Assembly (NCBI GenBank): GCA_030680835.1
Contig: JAUXUD010000027.1
Coordinates: 62,001 to 126,000, forward strand
Direction of reading: 5' to 3'
Source of the DNA: Bacteroidota bacterium
Lineage (GTDB): Bacteria > Bacteroidota > Bacteroidia > UKL13-3
Length of the DNA: 64,000 nt
The notes below the pieces were generated by a model. It saw only the letters and a list, made by a program, of their open reading frames with translations, made no database searches and was not told where the DNA came from. Position numbers and translations under genes: made by a program. Positions 1 through 8,870 of this stretch are shown here, one piece after another (within the stretch, counting starts at the first letter, position 1; each line of letters starts with the position of its first letter).

Positions 1-1017
1 TTTTTTTACTTTCTGACGCCCTTGTTTTTATCTGTATATATCCTTTATAATCGTCCGCAAACAGATAAAAACAATGCTGTTTATGCAGATATGGTTTTGG
101 TTCAACCCAACCTCGATCCATACAGCGACAAGTTTGGGGGTATGAGTGGTGATGAGCAGTTAAGAAAAATGTTGTTGATGGCAGAATCGAAAATGGATAG
201 CTTAACACAGTTTATTTTACTACCCGAAACTGCGCTGCAAGGTGGTATTGCAGAAAACAACCTGCCTGAAGAACCCCTGATTCAGTTACTGAAATACTTT
301 TTAAGTACGCATCCCGAAGTAAGTATTTTAAGCGGAATGGATTCGTACCGCTTGTATGATGCTAAGGAACCCAGGCCCATTACAGCAAGGCAGGTAAGAA
401 AAGAACCCCGGTATTACGATTCTTATAATGCGGCTCTGTTCATAAACAAATACGATTCGTTGCAGGTTTATCACAAAAACAAACTGGTACCCGGTGTTGA
501 AAAAATGCCCTATCCTCAGGTATTTGGATTTCTTGAAAAATATGCCATTAATTTAGGAGGCACATCGGGCAGTTTGGGGAGCGATGGCGTAAGCAAGGTG
601 TTTAACAATTACCATAAAATCGGACTCGCTCCAATTATTTGTTATGAAAGTGTGTTTGCAGAATTTACAGCCTCTTATGTAAAACAGGGAGCCAAAATTT
701 TATGTGTAATTACCAACGATGGCTGGTGGGGAAACACACCGGGTTACCATCAGCATTTTGATTATGCACGCCTGAGAGCCATTGAAAACCGGCGCTTTAT
801 AGCCAGGGCTGCCAATACCGGTTTAAGCGGATTTATTGACGCTGAAGGTAATATTATACAGCAAAGTGAATGGTGGAAAGAAAGCGTTTTAAGAATGAAG
901 GTTCCGGTTTTAAATGAACAAACTTTTTACACCGAACATGGGGATTGGATTGCATACCTGCTTTTGTTTGTACTGGGTTTTGAACTGATGGGTTTGTGGA
1001 GAATGAAAATGAATTGA
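1..1017 (+). CDS. lnt: Apolipoprotein N-acyltransferase, C-terminal part
   Basis: This is the last ~339 codons of Lnt, the inner-membrane enzyme that transfers the third acyl chain from phospholipid to the N-terminal cysteine of lipoproteins. The reading frame is open from base 1 through a hydrophobic stretch (a membrane segment), so the gene starts upstream of the window; the TTG at 22 is not a credible start. The visible part is the periplasmic nitrilase-type domain, with the three expected catalytic motifs in order: Glu in LLPETAL (~190-260 bp in), Lys in YHKNKLVPG, and Cys in APIICYES. A final hydrophobic helix (IAYLLLFVLGFELMGLW) closes the protein. It converges on the next gene with only 4 bp between stops. 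The window encodes several lipoproteins that would be substrates. Identification is firm; only the N-terminal membrane domain is missing. Confidence 0.93.
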   Translation, partial: FFYFLTPLFLSVYILYNRPQTDKNNAVYADMVLVQPNLDPYSDKFGGMSGDEQLRKMLLMAESKMDSLTQFILLPETALQGGIAENNLPEEPLIQLLKYFLSTHPEVSILSGMDSYRLYDAKEPRPITARQVRKEPRYYDSYNAALFINKYDSLQVYHKNKLVPGVEKMPYPQVFGFLEKYAINLGGTSGSLGSDGVSKVFNNYHKIGLAPIICYESVFAEFTASYVKQGAKILCVITNDGWWGNTPGYHQHFDYARLRAIENRRFIARAANTGLSGFIDAEGNIIQQSEWWKESVLRMKVPVLNEQTFYTEHGDWIAYLLLFVLGFELMGLWRMKMN

Positions 1018-1021
1018 TGCA

Positions 1022-4000
1022 TTAATTCCCACCCACAACAAATGTTTTCTGAAACCGGTAAGTTTCACCTTGTAAATTAAAGACTTCAAAATGGGCAATA
1101 TAAACTCCTGTCAATGCTTTTGCCCCATTATCGGTGATGCCATTCCAGCTGATTTCGCCTTGGGTACCCAGGTAATAATTATTGCAAACAAGTTTAACCC
1201 TATTGCCACTGCTGTTATAAATTTCAATCTTGCCCAAATTGCTATTGCTTCCCAGTTTATAAGTAAAGGTAAGTATATCTTTATATCCATCTCCATCCGG
1301 ACTAAAAACTTCAGGGTCGATATTAAATGAACCTTGTGGTTTTGTTACGGTAAATTGTGAATTGCGATATGCGGGTGTGGCATAAGCATTATTGCTGCTT
1401 GCTGATGCCCAATTGGTAGGATCGTTGCTGTTGCGAAACGGATTGATGCGCTCCAAACTCACACCTTCAGTATTGGTAAGCAATTCAAAATGCATTTTTT
1501 CTGAATAAATGAACTGATCATATATTTTACCTGAACTATTTATTAATATTATGGAGCCGGCATCATCATTCATAGGAGGAAGTTTATTTTCCAGTATCTG
1601 GTTTCTATTAGGAGTTGGGTATATCTTTAATAAGTCGGGAATATTTTCTGTGATTGCGAGGTATTGTTTGGGGCCTATTATCCATCCTTTACCACCCAAA
1701 TGCACCGACTCGGCTACCTGAAAATTTTCGTCAAACCGGGCTAATAAAAAGGGATTCACGTCAATATATTTTTCACTTCGGTTAAACAGTTCCACAAAAT
1801 CATATCCATTTAAATACGGGTTAAACAACACTTCATTGATAATGACATCGCCACTATCCGCTTTATGTGGCATCCCAAAGTCTGCGTTGTTTTCATCGCT
1901 GACTAAATTTCCTGCACAATCCACAATACTATCCATTCGTATGTGATAGATTGAGAAGGTATCAAATGCTTTTGTAAAAATAAATTCAATTTGGTTCAGC
2001 ATTACATTACAATACCGGTATGAAACGGGATGCAAATTATTGGAAAGCGTAATGAGGTTTAAATTTCCTGCACCCATGCTATCAATCGTCTCACTAAATA
2101 TACATTGCAAATGGTTGTTGTCTGTTGGATATACTCTTAACAGGTGCGGACTTTCCCGGTCGGGATTCATTTGTTTTATACTGTTCACCGAGCCGGGAGT
2201 TCCCCCTTTTGGATTCATACATGATTCCCAATTATCATCAAACCCGCATGGATTCTTGCTGTCCTTCATCTCAAGGGTCCAGCCTCCAAATTGTTGTTTT
2301 ATTTTATTGTTTAAAAATGTTTCATTATACAATACCTGATGGAGTATATACCCATTATTATTATATAATGTAAGCTGCTCTTCTGAACCTAATGAAGGAA
2401 AATCATTCAGCCCGAGTACTTTTCCAAACTTATCCAATAGCATTTTATCCGAATTCGAACAAAGCAATAAAAAGCTATCGGGATAAAGTAATACATCAGG
2501 AAAAAAAGCGCGGGCAGAACCATCTGATATAACATAGTCTTTGAGACGAATCACATAGTTGCTGCTATTCAGTAATTCGATAAACTCAGCGTCCGGCATT
2601 GCCGTTGCAGTTGAAGGAGCAAACATAATTTCGTTAATCAGCAATTGATTTTGCCGCGGTTCCCTTTCTTCAACATATACAAATTCACTTGATTGTGTTA
2701 TCTGGTTACTTGCACAATCAAATGCATAATCCATTTGCATCTGATACAACTGTAAATGCATTAAAGGGGTTTGAAATTCAACTTCTAATGATTTTGATAA
2801 ATACTTATTGAAATGTATTTGTTGAATGGCTATCTGAGGATTCATTCCAATTTGAATGGCTGATGCTGACAAAGATGAATCAATCGGTTCATCAAAAAAT
2901 ATTTCAATGCTTGTTGCACTCATTTGTTGCGTCAACAAAACATGGGGAGCAATCGAGTCTGTAAAATTCTGCCAGTTTGAATTTATTTTTCCAGGAGTTC
3001 CTCCTTTCGTATTATTACTGGCCTGCCAGTTTTCAATACCTGTGCAAAGCTTATTAGGATTTGTTAACTCTAAACTCCATCCGCCATTTTGTTTCACCGG
3101 ATGATGAAAATAACCCAAATCGTAATCAACCCCGTTAATTATAATCCCGACTTCATTTTGCAATTCTATTTTGTCTCCCGAATTGTTTAATGAAGGTAAA
3201 CTGCTTATGCCCAAAGTTTGTCCAAACGATTTAAAAATATATTCAAACTGTGACTCACAAACGATCATAAAGCTATCCGGTAAAATAATAAAATCGGGTA
3301 AAAAAACACTGCTGGACATATCTTTCAACTTCCAGTTTTTTAGGTTAAGCGGGAATTTGCTGTTATTGTACAACTCAATGTATTCGGCATCCGGCAAGCC
3401 CTGTGAAGGGTCCGGATCGGGCATCAGTTCGCTGATCAGGATATCGTTTTTTTGCGGAATGTAAAAAGTAAAATTTACCTGGGTATCCTTTAACATATTG
3501 TTATTTTTATCTTTCAGGCCGCTTATTTGAAGACTATGTGCTGATCCTGATATAAAAGAATCCGAAAACAAGAGTTCAACTGAATTAAATGAAGTGCTGT
3601 TTAGTATTTGAGATGGATTATAGGTTTGATCCAGTTTATAATTGTTGGTATTTAACAGCGCGGTTTCATCCATCTTTTCAGAAAAACCTGCTATTATTTT
3701 GTTTTTACCGGATACTTCAAATTGTATTAGCATGGGTTTTAACGTATCTTGTTTTTGAGGACCGGCATACAGGTCATCAAAATAAAAATTACTGATATTT
3801 CCTGTAGTAAACTTTGCAAAAAAACCGGTGTACACACTTGTTGTAAAAGTACTATCGAATGCACTGCCTTCAAGTATATAATTTCCCAGTGCACTGGTAT
3901 CAGAATACAATTGCCAGTTTCCCAACGAATCACAAAGAATTTTTAATTGCACCACATTGTTTGTTTTAGTAATCGTTCCGGCTCTTCCGGCTATCATACG

Positions 4001-4414
4001 GGTTCGGTTCAAACCGTTTTGTTTATACAAACTGATGGTATCGGTATTGCCCGTACTTCCTCCCAATTGCACATAATAGCCATTTAATGCTCCTTTTAAG
4101 TTTGCCTGATCACTGCATAAATAATACCTGCAATAGTTTTGTGTGCTCGGGTTCAGGGCAAAGCAGAGCCAGCAGCTCCATTCACCTCCAAAATTTTGTT
4201 TGGATTCGGTAACCAGGCTGATTTCCTTTGAACTTCCAACCGTGCCTTTGCTTTGTAGTTGAAAATTAGCATTTACAAAAAACAAGGAATCATCGCCCAG
4301 CCAAACTGGATTTGCATTATAATTTCCATCAGTAAAATCATCAGCAACCTGTGCATAGTTGTTTGACCCAAACAATATTCCCAATACAATTAGAATTAGT
4401 TTTTTAAAATCCAT
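1022..4414 (-). CDS. Large secreted lamin-tail-domain protein with T9SS-type C-terminus
   Basis: Exported protein of ~1130 residues with signal peptide MDFKKLILIVLGILFGSNNYA-Q. The body alternates bacterial Ig-like segments, each opening with a D-x-x-x-P-x-L/hydrophobic pattern, with three lamin-tail (LTD) domains at roughly residues 328-460 (ILISELMPDPD, DAEYIELYN), 640-770 (LLINEIMFAPS, DAEFIELLN) and 905-1030 (VIINEVLFNP, YDFVELFN). The end (from FSPDGDGYKD, about residue 1045) is a FlgD-like Ig domain of the kind that ends many T9SS-exported proteins. LTD domains are known as adhesive or nuclease-associated modules; no catalytic domain is visible here, so a surface or matrix role is inferred. 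I chose the ATG at 4414 rather than the TTG two codons upstream because it starts directly at the signal peptide. The gene is monocistronic and convergent with lnt. Confidence 0.85.
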   Translation of the reverse strand: MDFKKLILIVLGILFGSNNYAQVADDFTDGNYNANPVWLGDDSLFFVNANFQLQSKGTVGSSKEISLVTESKQNFGGEWSCWLCFALNPSTQNYCRYYLCSDQANLKGALNGYYVQLGGSTGNTDTISLYKQNGLNRTRMIAGRAGTITKTNNVVQLKILCDSLGNWQLYSDTSALGNYILEGSAFDSTFTTSVYTGFFAKFTTGNISNFYFDDLYAGPQKQDTLKPMLIQFEVSGKNKIIAGFSEKMDETALLNTNNYKLDQTYNPSQILNSTSFNSVELLFSDSFISGSAHSLQISGLKDKNNNMLKDTQVNFTFYIPQKNDILISELMPDPDPSQGLPDAEYIELYNNSKFPLNLKNWKLKDMSSSVFLPDFIILPDSFMIVCESQFEYIFKSFGQTLGISSLPSLNNSGDKIELQNEVGIIINGVDYDLGYFHHPVKQNGGWSLELTNPNKLCTGIENWQASNNTKGGTPGKINSNWQNFTDSIAPHVLLTQQMSATSIEIFFDEPIDSSLSASAIQIGMNPQIAIQQIHFNKYLSKSLEVEFQTPLMHLQLYQMQMDYAFDCASNQITQSSEFVYVEEREPRQNQLLINEIMFAPSTATAMPDAEFIELLNSSNYVIRLKDYVISDGSARAFFPDVLLYPDSFLLLCSNSDKMLLDKFGKVLGLNDFPSLGSEEQLTLYNNNGYILHQVLYNETFLNNKIKQQFGGWTLEMKDSKNPCGFDDNWESCMNPKGGTPGSVNSIKQMNPDRESPHLLRVYPTDNNHLQCIFSETIDSMGAGNLNLITLSNNLHPVSYRYCNVMLNQIEFIFTKAFDTFSIYHIRMDSIVDCAGNLVSDENNADFGMPHKADSGDVIINEVLFNPYLNGYDFVELFNRSEKYIDVNPFLLARFDENFQVAESVHLGGKGWIIGPKQYLAITENIPDLLKIYPTPNRNQILENKLPPMNDDAGSIILINSSGKIYDQFIYSEKMHFELLTNTEGVSLERINPFRNSNDPTNWASASSNNAYATPAYRNSQFTVTKPQGSFNIDPEVFSPDGDGYKDILTFTYKLGSNSNLGKIEIYNSSGNRVKLVCNNYYLGTQGEISWNGITDNGAKALTGVYIAHFEVFNLQGETYRFQKTFVVGGN

Positions 4415-4417
4415 ACT

Positions 4418-4425
4418 CAAATTTA
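4418..4425 (-). promoter_or_regulatory. Bacteroidota -7-like element before the lamin-tail gene
   Basis: On the minus strand this reads TAAATTTG, a perfect match to the Bacteroidota -7 consensus TAnnTTTG, ending three bases before the ATG at 4414. No clear -33 TTTG is seen at the expected spacing. If functional, the transcript would start at or next to the start codon (leaderless). Confidence 0.35.
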
Positions 4426-4496
4426 GTTTTACGCTCTGAGCATAAACAGCTATTTTTGCATATGTTAAAAAGTAAATCCCAGATATAGGATACTTG

Positions 4497-4620
4497 GAGT
4501 CTGACTATAATGTCCTCTGGCTGCGTTATGCTCATTCCCAAAAATGCTCAAGTACACCAGTACATTGCGCTTTTTGTGAACTTCGCATGCCTTGCCAGAG
4601 AACATTCTAGCTCAGACTCC
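4497..4620. repeat. 124-bp imperfect palindromic repeat, copy 1
   Basis: The element begins GAGTCTGA and ends TCAGACTC, with outer arms (about 25 bases: CTATAATGTCCTCTGGC on the left, GCCAGAGAACATTCTAG on the right) and an inner near-palindrome around GTACACCAGTAC. A second copy of the same length, in inverted orientation, lies at 37965-38088; I count about nine differences between them. It sits in the spacer between the divergent lamin-tail gene and asd. It has no coding capacity, so it is best described as a MITE- or REP-like mobile palindrome; the family is not one I can name. Confidence 0.8.
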
Positions 4621-4685
4621 AGTTTAAGATGAAACATACATTTTAGAAATTTAAGATTTTTTTTGAACGAATAAATAAAAATTGA

Positions 4686-5672
4686 ATGAAAATAGCAGTA
4701 GTAGGTGCCACGGGTTTGGTTGGTAGTATGATGTTAAAGGTTTTGGAGGAAAGAAATTTCCCGGTAAGCGAGTTGGTTCCTGTTGCATCAGAAAAATCGG
4801 TAGGCAAAAAAATAGTATTTAAAGGTATAGAATATACCGTACACAGTATGGAACAAGCCATTGAAGCAAAGCCTCAAATTGCGCTATTTTCGGCAGGTGG
4901 CGGTACTTCACTGGAATGGGCTCCCAGGTTTGCCGAAGCCGGAATTACCGTTATTGATAATTCTTCAGCCTGGCGCATGGACCCTGATAAGCCATTGGTT
5001 GTACCGGAAATAAACGGACATGTATTAACGCAAAATGATAGAATTATAGCCAACCCAAATTGTTCAACCATACAAATGGTGATGGTATTAAATCCCTTGC
5101 ATAAAAAATACGGAATAAAGCGGGTTGTTGTTTCAACCTATCAAAGCGTTTCGGGCACTGGAATAAAGGCTGTTGAGCAACTTGAAAATGAACGGAAAGG
5201 TATTGATGGTCCCATGGCATATAAATACCGCATTGATAAAAATGCAATTCCGCAAATTGATGTATTTATGGAAAACGGATACACCAAAGAAGAGATGAAA
5301 ATGGTAAATGAAACGCGGAAAATAATGCAGGATGACCGTATTGCCCTAACGGCAACCTGTGTTCGAATACCTGTAATGGGCGGACATAGCGAGAGTGTAA
5401 ATATTACTTTTGAAAAGGATTTTGAGTTGAATGAATTGAGACAATTATTGTGGTCGACACATGGAGTAACGGTTCAGGATGATCCGGCAAATGCTATTTA
5501 TCCGATGCCATTGAATGCATACAATCATGATGAAGTTTTTGTAGGAAGAATTCGAAGAGACGAGTCGCAGGCCAATAGTTTAAATTTATGGATAGTTGCC
5601 GATAATTTGAGAAAGGGTGCAGCTACCAATGCGGTACAAATTGCGGAGTATTTGGTGAAAGGGAAAGGTTGA
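4686..5672 (+). CDS. asd: Aspartate-semialdehyde dehydrogenase
   Basis: Reduces L-aspartyl-4-phosphate to L-aspartate-4-semialdehyde with NADPH, the branch-point step for lysine/diaminopimelate, threonine and methionine synthesis. The 328-residue length is normal. The N-terminal Rossmann motif GATGLVGSMM is at residues 8-17, the active-site cysteine is in NPNCSTIQ (~residue 126), the substrate-binding stretch STYQSVSGTG follows, and the catalytic histidine is in MGGHSESVN (~235). The start is an ATG immediately before the Rossmann strand (MKIAVVGATG), with an A-rich upstream stretch and no strong Shine-Dalgarno. It appears to be transcribed alone; the 124-bp palindromic repeat lies in its upstream region. 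Confidence 0.96.
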   Translation: MKIAVVGATGLVGSMMLKVLEERNFPVSELVPVASEKSVGKKIVFKGIEYTVHSMEQAIEAKPQIALFSAGGGTSLEWAPRFAEAGITVIDNSSAWRMDPDKPLVVPEINGHVLTQNDRIIANPNCSTIQMVMVLNPLHKKYGIKRVVVSTYQSVSGTGIKAVEQLENERKGIDGPMAYKYRIDKNAIPQIDVFMENGYTKEEMKMVNETRKIMQDDRIALTATCVRIPVMGGHSESVNITFEKDFELNELRQLLWSTHGVTVQDDPANAIYPMPLNAYNHDEVFVGRIRRDESQANSLNLWIVADNLRKGAATNAVQIAEYLVKGKG

Positions 5673-5791
5673 TTGAGCTAATCCCAAATCTGAAAATATT
5701 AATATCTTTTTCGAATACAAGTTACGATTTTTTAAAATTACTAATCCTTGTCGGATTTAAAATAATAAGATTTTATTTTTAAATAATTAAA

Positions 5792-5840
5792 CTTATTTTC
5801 CAATATTTGGTAAAATAAGGTTTTTTTATTAACCTTATTT
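5792..5840. promoter_or_regulatory. Overlapping AT-rich inverted repeats upstream of the DUF4143-type ATPase
   Basis: Two nested inverted repeats share a half-site. CTTATTTTCCAA (from 5792) faces TTGGTAAAATAAG (to 5819), and AAATAAGGTT (5813-5822) faces AACCTTATTT (5831-5840) with perfect 10-base arms. They lie just before the -7-like element at 5845, so they could be an operator or a supercoiling-sensitive structure; AT-richness makes chance similarity possible. Confidence 0.4.
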
Positions 5841-5844
5841 GTAC

Positions 5845-5852
5845 TATTTTTG
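5845..5852 (+). promoter_or_regulatory. Bacteroidota -7-like element before the DUF4143-type ATPase
   Basis: TATTTTTG matches TAnnTTTG and ends seven bases before the ATG at 5860, implying a leaderless or nearly leaderless transcript. A -33 TTTG is not obvious. Confidence 0.35.
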
Positions 5853-5859
5853 TACTCTT

Positions 5860-7287
5860 ATGGCATTAAATCCATTTTCAGAAGAACAAATCGTTGCAAG
5901 GCTTCAATTTGAAAACCCTTGGTGGGCAAGTGGAAATTTGGATGGTTATTATCAATCATTTAAACCACGCCTTTATTTCAATATGTTTTATCCATTGGTT
6001 AAAACCAGTTCGGTCCGCAGAGCCATTGTACTAATGGGTCCACGCAGGGTTGGTAAAACGGTTATGTTGTATCATACCATACAACAATTAATTGCAGATG
6101 GAGTGCAGCCTCAAAAAATTCTGTATGTTTCCATTGAAACACCCATTTATAATAATATTCCATTAGAAGATATTTTTAAATTGGCCATGAAAGCATCCGG
6201 AAATTTGGATTCAGAAAATTGGTATATTTTCTTTGATGAAATTCAATACCTGAAAGAATGGGAGGTACATCTTAAAACCCTTGTTGATGTTTATCGCAAT
6301 ACAAAATTTATTGTAAGTGGCTCGGCTGCGGCTGCCTTAAAACTTAAAAGCAATGAAAGTGGTGCAGGCAGGTTTACCGATTTTATGTTACCACCACTTA
6401 CATTTTATGAGTTTATTCATTTAAAAAATTTGATTGCACTTATCAAACCTGATACCATTATCTGGAAAGGCAATATTGCAATATTTTCAGCCACAACCAA
6501 TATTACTGAACTAAACAAACATTTTATTGACTATGTAAATTTTGGGGGTTATCCGGAGGTTATTTTTAACTCAGAAATTCAGGGAAACCCTGCCCGATTT
6601 ATGAGATCTGACATTATTGATAAGGTATTGTTAAGAGACTTGCCCGGCCTGTATGGTATCCAGGATGTGCAGGAACTGAATTCACTTTTTACAACTATTG
6701 CATGGAATAGCGGGCAAGAATGCAGCATAGATGAGTTATGCAAAAGTAGTGGTGTAAAAAAAACAACCATACGACAATATTTATCTTATCTCGAGGCCGC
6801 ATTTTTGGTACATATTGTAAAAAGAGTTGATCACAAAGCAGGTCGTTTTCAGAGAGAAAATTTCTTTAAAATTTATCTAACCAACCCAAGCTTAAGAAGT
6901 GCACTGTTTGCCCCACTTACAGCCGAAGCTGATGGAATGGGAGCCATTGTAGAAACCGCCATCTTTAGCCAATGGATGCAAAGAACTTCGTTCATACCCT
7001 ATTATGCACGTTGGAAAAACGGAGAGGTAGATTTAGTAAATATAAGTCGAAATACAAATAAACCCGATTGGGCCGTAGAAATAAAATGGAGTAATCGCTT
7101 TTTCGAAGCTCCTAATGAGTTAAAAAGTTTGACTTCCTTTTGTCAGGAAAACAACCTGCTACAGGCATTATCTACTACGATTGATAAAACCGGAATTAAA
7201 GAATACGATAATATTCAAATTCAATATTTACCCGCATCGGTGTATGCTTATAATGTTGGAAAAAATACTCTTGAAAGCCAAAAATAA
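5860..7287 (+). CDS. AAA-family ATPase with DUF4143-like C-terminus
   Basis: A 475-residue P-loop ATPase of the widespread, poorly understood archaeal/bacterial AAA_14-DUF4143 family. The Walker A motif GPRRVGKT lies at about residues 60-67 and the Walker B-type motif WYIFFDEIQY near 130; a sensor-like VSGSAAAALK follows, then the AAA_14 lid with a winged-helix-like segment (SIDELCKSSGVKKTTIRQYLSYLE). The C-terminal domain (RENFFKIYLTNPSLRSALF onward) contains GEVDLV followed by WAVEIKW, resembling the D...ExK core of PD-(D/E)XK nucleases, as usual in DUF4143. The first ATG at 5860 is preferred over the TTG at 5839. It stands alone with no toxin or transporter partner; the family has been linked loosely to toxin-antitoxin and mobile functions, but no role can be fixed here. 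Confidence 0.85.
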   Translation: MALNPFSEEQIVARLQFENPWWASGNLDGYYQSFKPRLYFNMFYPLVKTSSVRRAIVLMGPRRVGKTVMLYHTIQQLIADGVQPQKILYVSIETPIYNNIPLEDIFKLAMKASGNLDSENWYIFFDEIQYLKEWEVHLKTLVDVYRNTKFIVSGSAAAALKLKSNESGAGRFTDFMLPPLTFYEFIHLKNLIALIKPDTIIWKGNIAIFSATTNITELNKHFIDYVNFGGYPEVIFNSEIQGNPARFMRSDIIDKVLLRDLPGLYGIQDVQELNSLFTTIAWNSGQECSIDELCKSSGVKKTTIRQYLSYLEAAFLVHIVKRVDHKAGRFQRENFFKIYLTNPSLRSALFAPLTAEADGMGAIVETAIFSQWMQRTSFIPYYARWKNGEVDLVNISRNTNKPDWAVEIKWSNRFFEAPNELKSLTSFCQENNLLQALSTTIDKTGIKEYDNIQIQYLPASVYAYNVGKNTLESQK

Positions 7288-7385
7288 ATAACACACATTA
7301 AATATAAAACTTAACCCATCTAACATTTCAAAATTGTTTTGTTAAATATACATAAACCAAAATAAATCTCTTGGATCAAACCAAA

Positions 7386-7622
7386 ATGGCTCACCCAACC
7401 TATACCAAATCTCAACTTGCATTGCGCAACGGACAAGACCGTGAAGAAATATGGATTGCATTTGAAGGAAACATTTATGATGTAACCCGAAGCCGGTTAT
7501 GGCGTGATGGGATGCATTATGAACACTGGGCAGGCCAGGATTTAACCGATGAATTAAAAGATGCCCCGCATACCCGGAATGTGTTTGATAAATTTGAGGT
7601 CGTTGGAATCTTGATTATTTAG
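7386..7622 (+). CDS. Small cytochrome b5-like heme/steroid-binding domain protein
   Basis: A 78-residue soluble protein that is essentially one cytochrome b5-like domain: YTKSQLALRNGQ, then WIAFEGNIYDVT (the core strand typical of Cyt-b5 folds), RDGMHYEHWAGQDLTDELKDAPH and the closing FEVVGIL. The single-domain form is common in anaerobic and environmental bacteria, where it is predicted to bind heme or another hydrophobic ligand. The histidines in HYEHWAGQ and DAPH are candidate ligands. A TTG at 7371 would add five residues (DQTKM); the ATG at 7386 is preferred. No partner gene is adjacent, so its redox partner is unknown. Confidence 0.75.
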   Translation: MAHPTYTKSQLALRNGQDREEIWIAFEGNIYDVTRSRLWRDGMHYEHWAGQDLTDELKDAPHTRNVFDKFEVVGILII

Positions 7623-7725
7623 TTCTCCATAATCATTCTATATAAACTAATTGATTAATGATACGTTTAGTTGAAATAATCCTATTTTTCGGGTAATAAG
7701 GAATCGTGTATTTAATTTGTTATCC

Positions 7726-7788
7726 TTAGTTTCTTCGTTACTTCGTAGCAATTGGTAGTTTATGGCTACAAAGAAACAAAGCAACTAA
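7726..7788. repeat. GCTACAAAGAAAC hairpin repeat, copy 1
   Basis: TTAGTTTCTTCGTTACTTCG then TAGC on the left faces GCTACAAAGAAACAAAGC on the right around a short core (AATTGGTAGTTTATG). Related copies lie at 31603-31668 and 39459-39545. The rest of the 7623-7904 spacer holds only AT-rich sequence and the next repeat. Confidence 0.7.
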
Positions 7789-7868
7789 AAATATATAATT
7801 GTGAGTTATTGTTTAATTCAAAACCATCCTCTGAATCGTAAAGCATTCACAATTCATATCACCACAAC

Positions 7869-7898
7869 GCTCCATGCTCTCTGCCCCATGCTCCATGC
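7869..7898. repeat. CCATGCTCTCTGCC short repeat cluster, copy 1
   Basis: GCTCCATGCTCTCTGCCCC followed by ATGCTCCATGC: the unit GCTCCATGC occurs twice around CTCTGCCCC. A longer version lies at 49223-49280. Both sit directly downstream of a minus-strand stop codon (xth here, moxR there). Confidence 0.6.
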
Positions 7899-7904
7899 CT
7901 TCTT

Positions 7905-8669
7905 CTATCCCATATGCACCCAAACCGGACAATGGTCAGAATGCTTTTCATTAGGCATAATACCTGCTTCTTTAATTTGTGATTGAAGCGAATTGGCCAC
8001 CATGCAATAGTCGATGCGCCAACCTTTGTTATTGTTACGGGCATTGGCACGGTAACTCCACCAGCTGTAGTTATGAGGCTCCGGGTGCAAGCTTCTGAAA
8101 CTGTCTGTAAATCCGCTTTCAACAAATCGGGTAAGCCATTCGCGCTCTTCAGGTAAAAATCCGGAACTGTCTTTATTGCCTTTGGGATCATGTATATCAA
8201 TTGGATAATGACAGATATTATAATCACCGCAAATAATCAAATTGGGTCTTTGGGCTTTTAACTGATTGATATAATCTAAAAAAAAATCAAGCCAAACCAT
8301 TTTAAAAGCCTGCCGGGTTTCGCCGCTGCTTCCACTGGGAATATAAACGCTGATGACACTTGTTGAACCAAAATCGGCCCGGATAATCCTCCCTTCATTG
8401 TCATAAATTGGGTTTCCAAAGCCAAATTCTACATAATCCGGCTTTTTTTTACTGAACAGAGCCACCCCGCTGTAACCCTTTTTTTCGGCACTTACCCAAT
8501 ATCGGTGTTTAAAACCGGCCACTTCAATTAAGTATGTTTCAACCTGAGATTCCAGGGCTTTGGTTTCCTGTAAACAAAAAACATCCGCATTTGAGCTTTG
8601 TAAAAAATCGGCTAAACCCTTACTCAGGGCCGATCTTATTCCATTAACATTATAACTTATTATTTTCAT
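7905..8669 (-). CDS. xth: Exodeoxyribonuclease III / AP endonuclease
   Basis: A 254-residue member of the ExoIII/APE1 endonuclease-exonuclease-phosphatase superfamily, which cleaves the backbone 5' of abasic sites in base-excision repair and has 3'-phosphodiesterase/exonuclease activity. All family motifs are present: MKIISYNVNGIRSAL (Asn ligand), LQETKA (metal-binding Glu), YWVSAEKKGYSGVA, GDYNICHYPIDIHDP (catalytic Asp-Asn), WRIDYCMV and the terminal SDHCPVWV with the catalytic histidine. Length is normal. The start ATG is the first residue of the conserved N-terminal strand, so the start is secure. It is transcribed alone, with a short CCATGCTCTCTGCC repeat right after its stop. Confidence 0.95.
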   Translation of the reverse strand: MKIISYNVNGIRSALSKGLADFLQSSNADVFCLQETKALESQVETYLIEVAGFKHRYWVSAEKKGYSGVALFSKKKPDYVEFGFGNPIYDNEGRIIRADFGSTSVISVYIPSGSSGETRQAFKMVWLDFFLDYINQLKAQRPNLIICGDYNICHYPIDIHDPKGNKDSSGFLPEEREWLTRFVESGFTDSFRSLHPEPHNYSWWSYRANARNNNKGWRIDYCMVANSLQSQIKEAGIMPNEKHSDHCPVWVHMG

Positions 8670-8870
8670 TCAATACGAATATGCAATGATTCTTTTAAAT
8701 TTCAATATAATTACCTGAAGTTTTTATTGCATTTTTCTTATAAATTTTTATAAATTTCAGAATAATTTTTATCAATGGGTTCAGAATAAGTATGCTACTA
8801 AAAATTTATTTTTAAAATGTGGGTAAGCTTATATGAATAATCAATCTAGTTTTCTCACATTTGCAGCCGC

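Noticed and set aside
7305-7385. TTG at 7371 as the cytochrome b5-like start
   Set aside because: The ATG at 7386 gives a standard-size domain and only five residues fewer.
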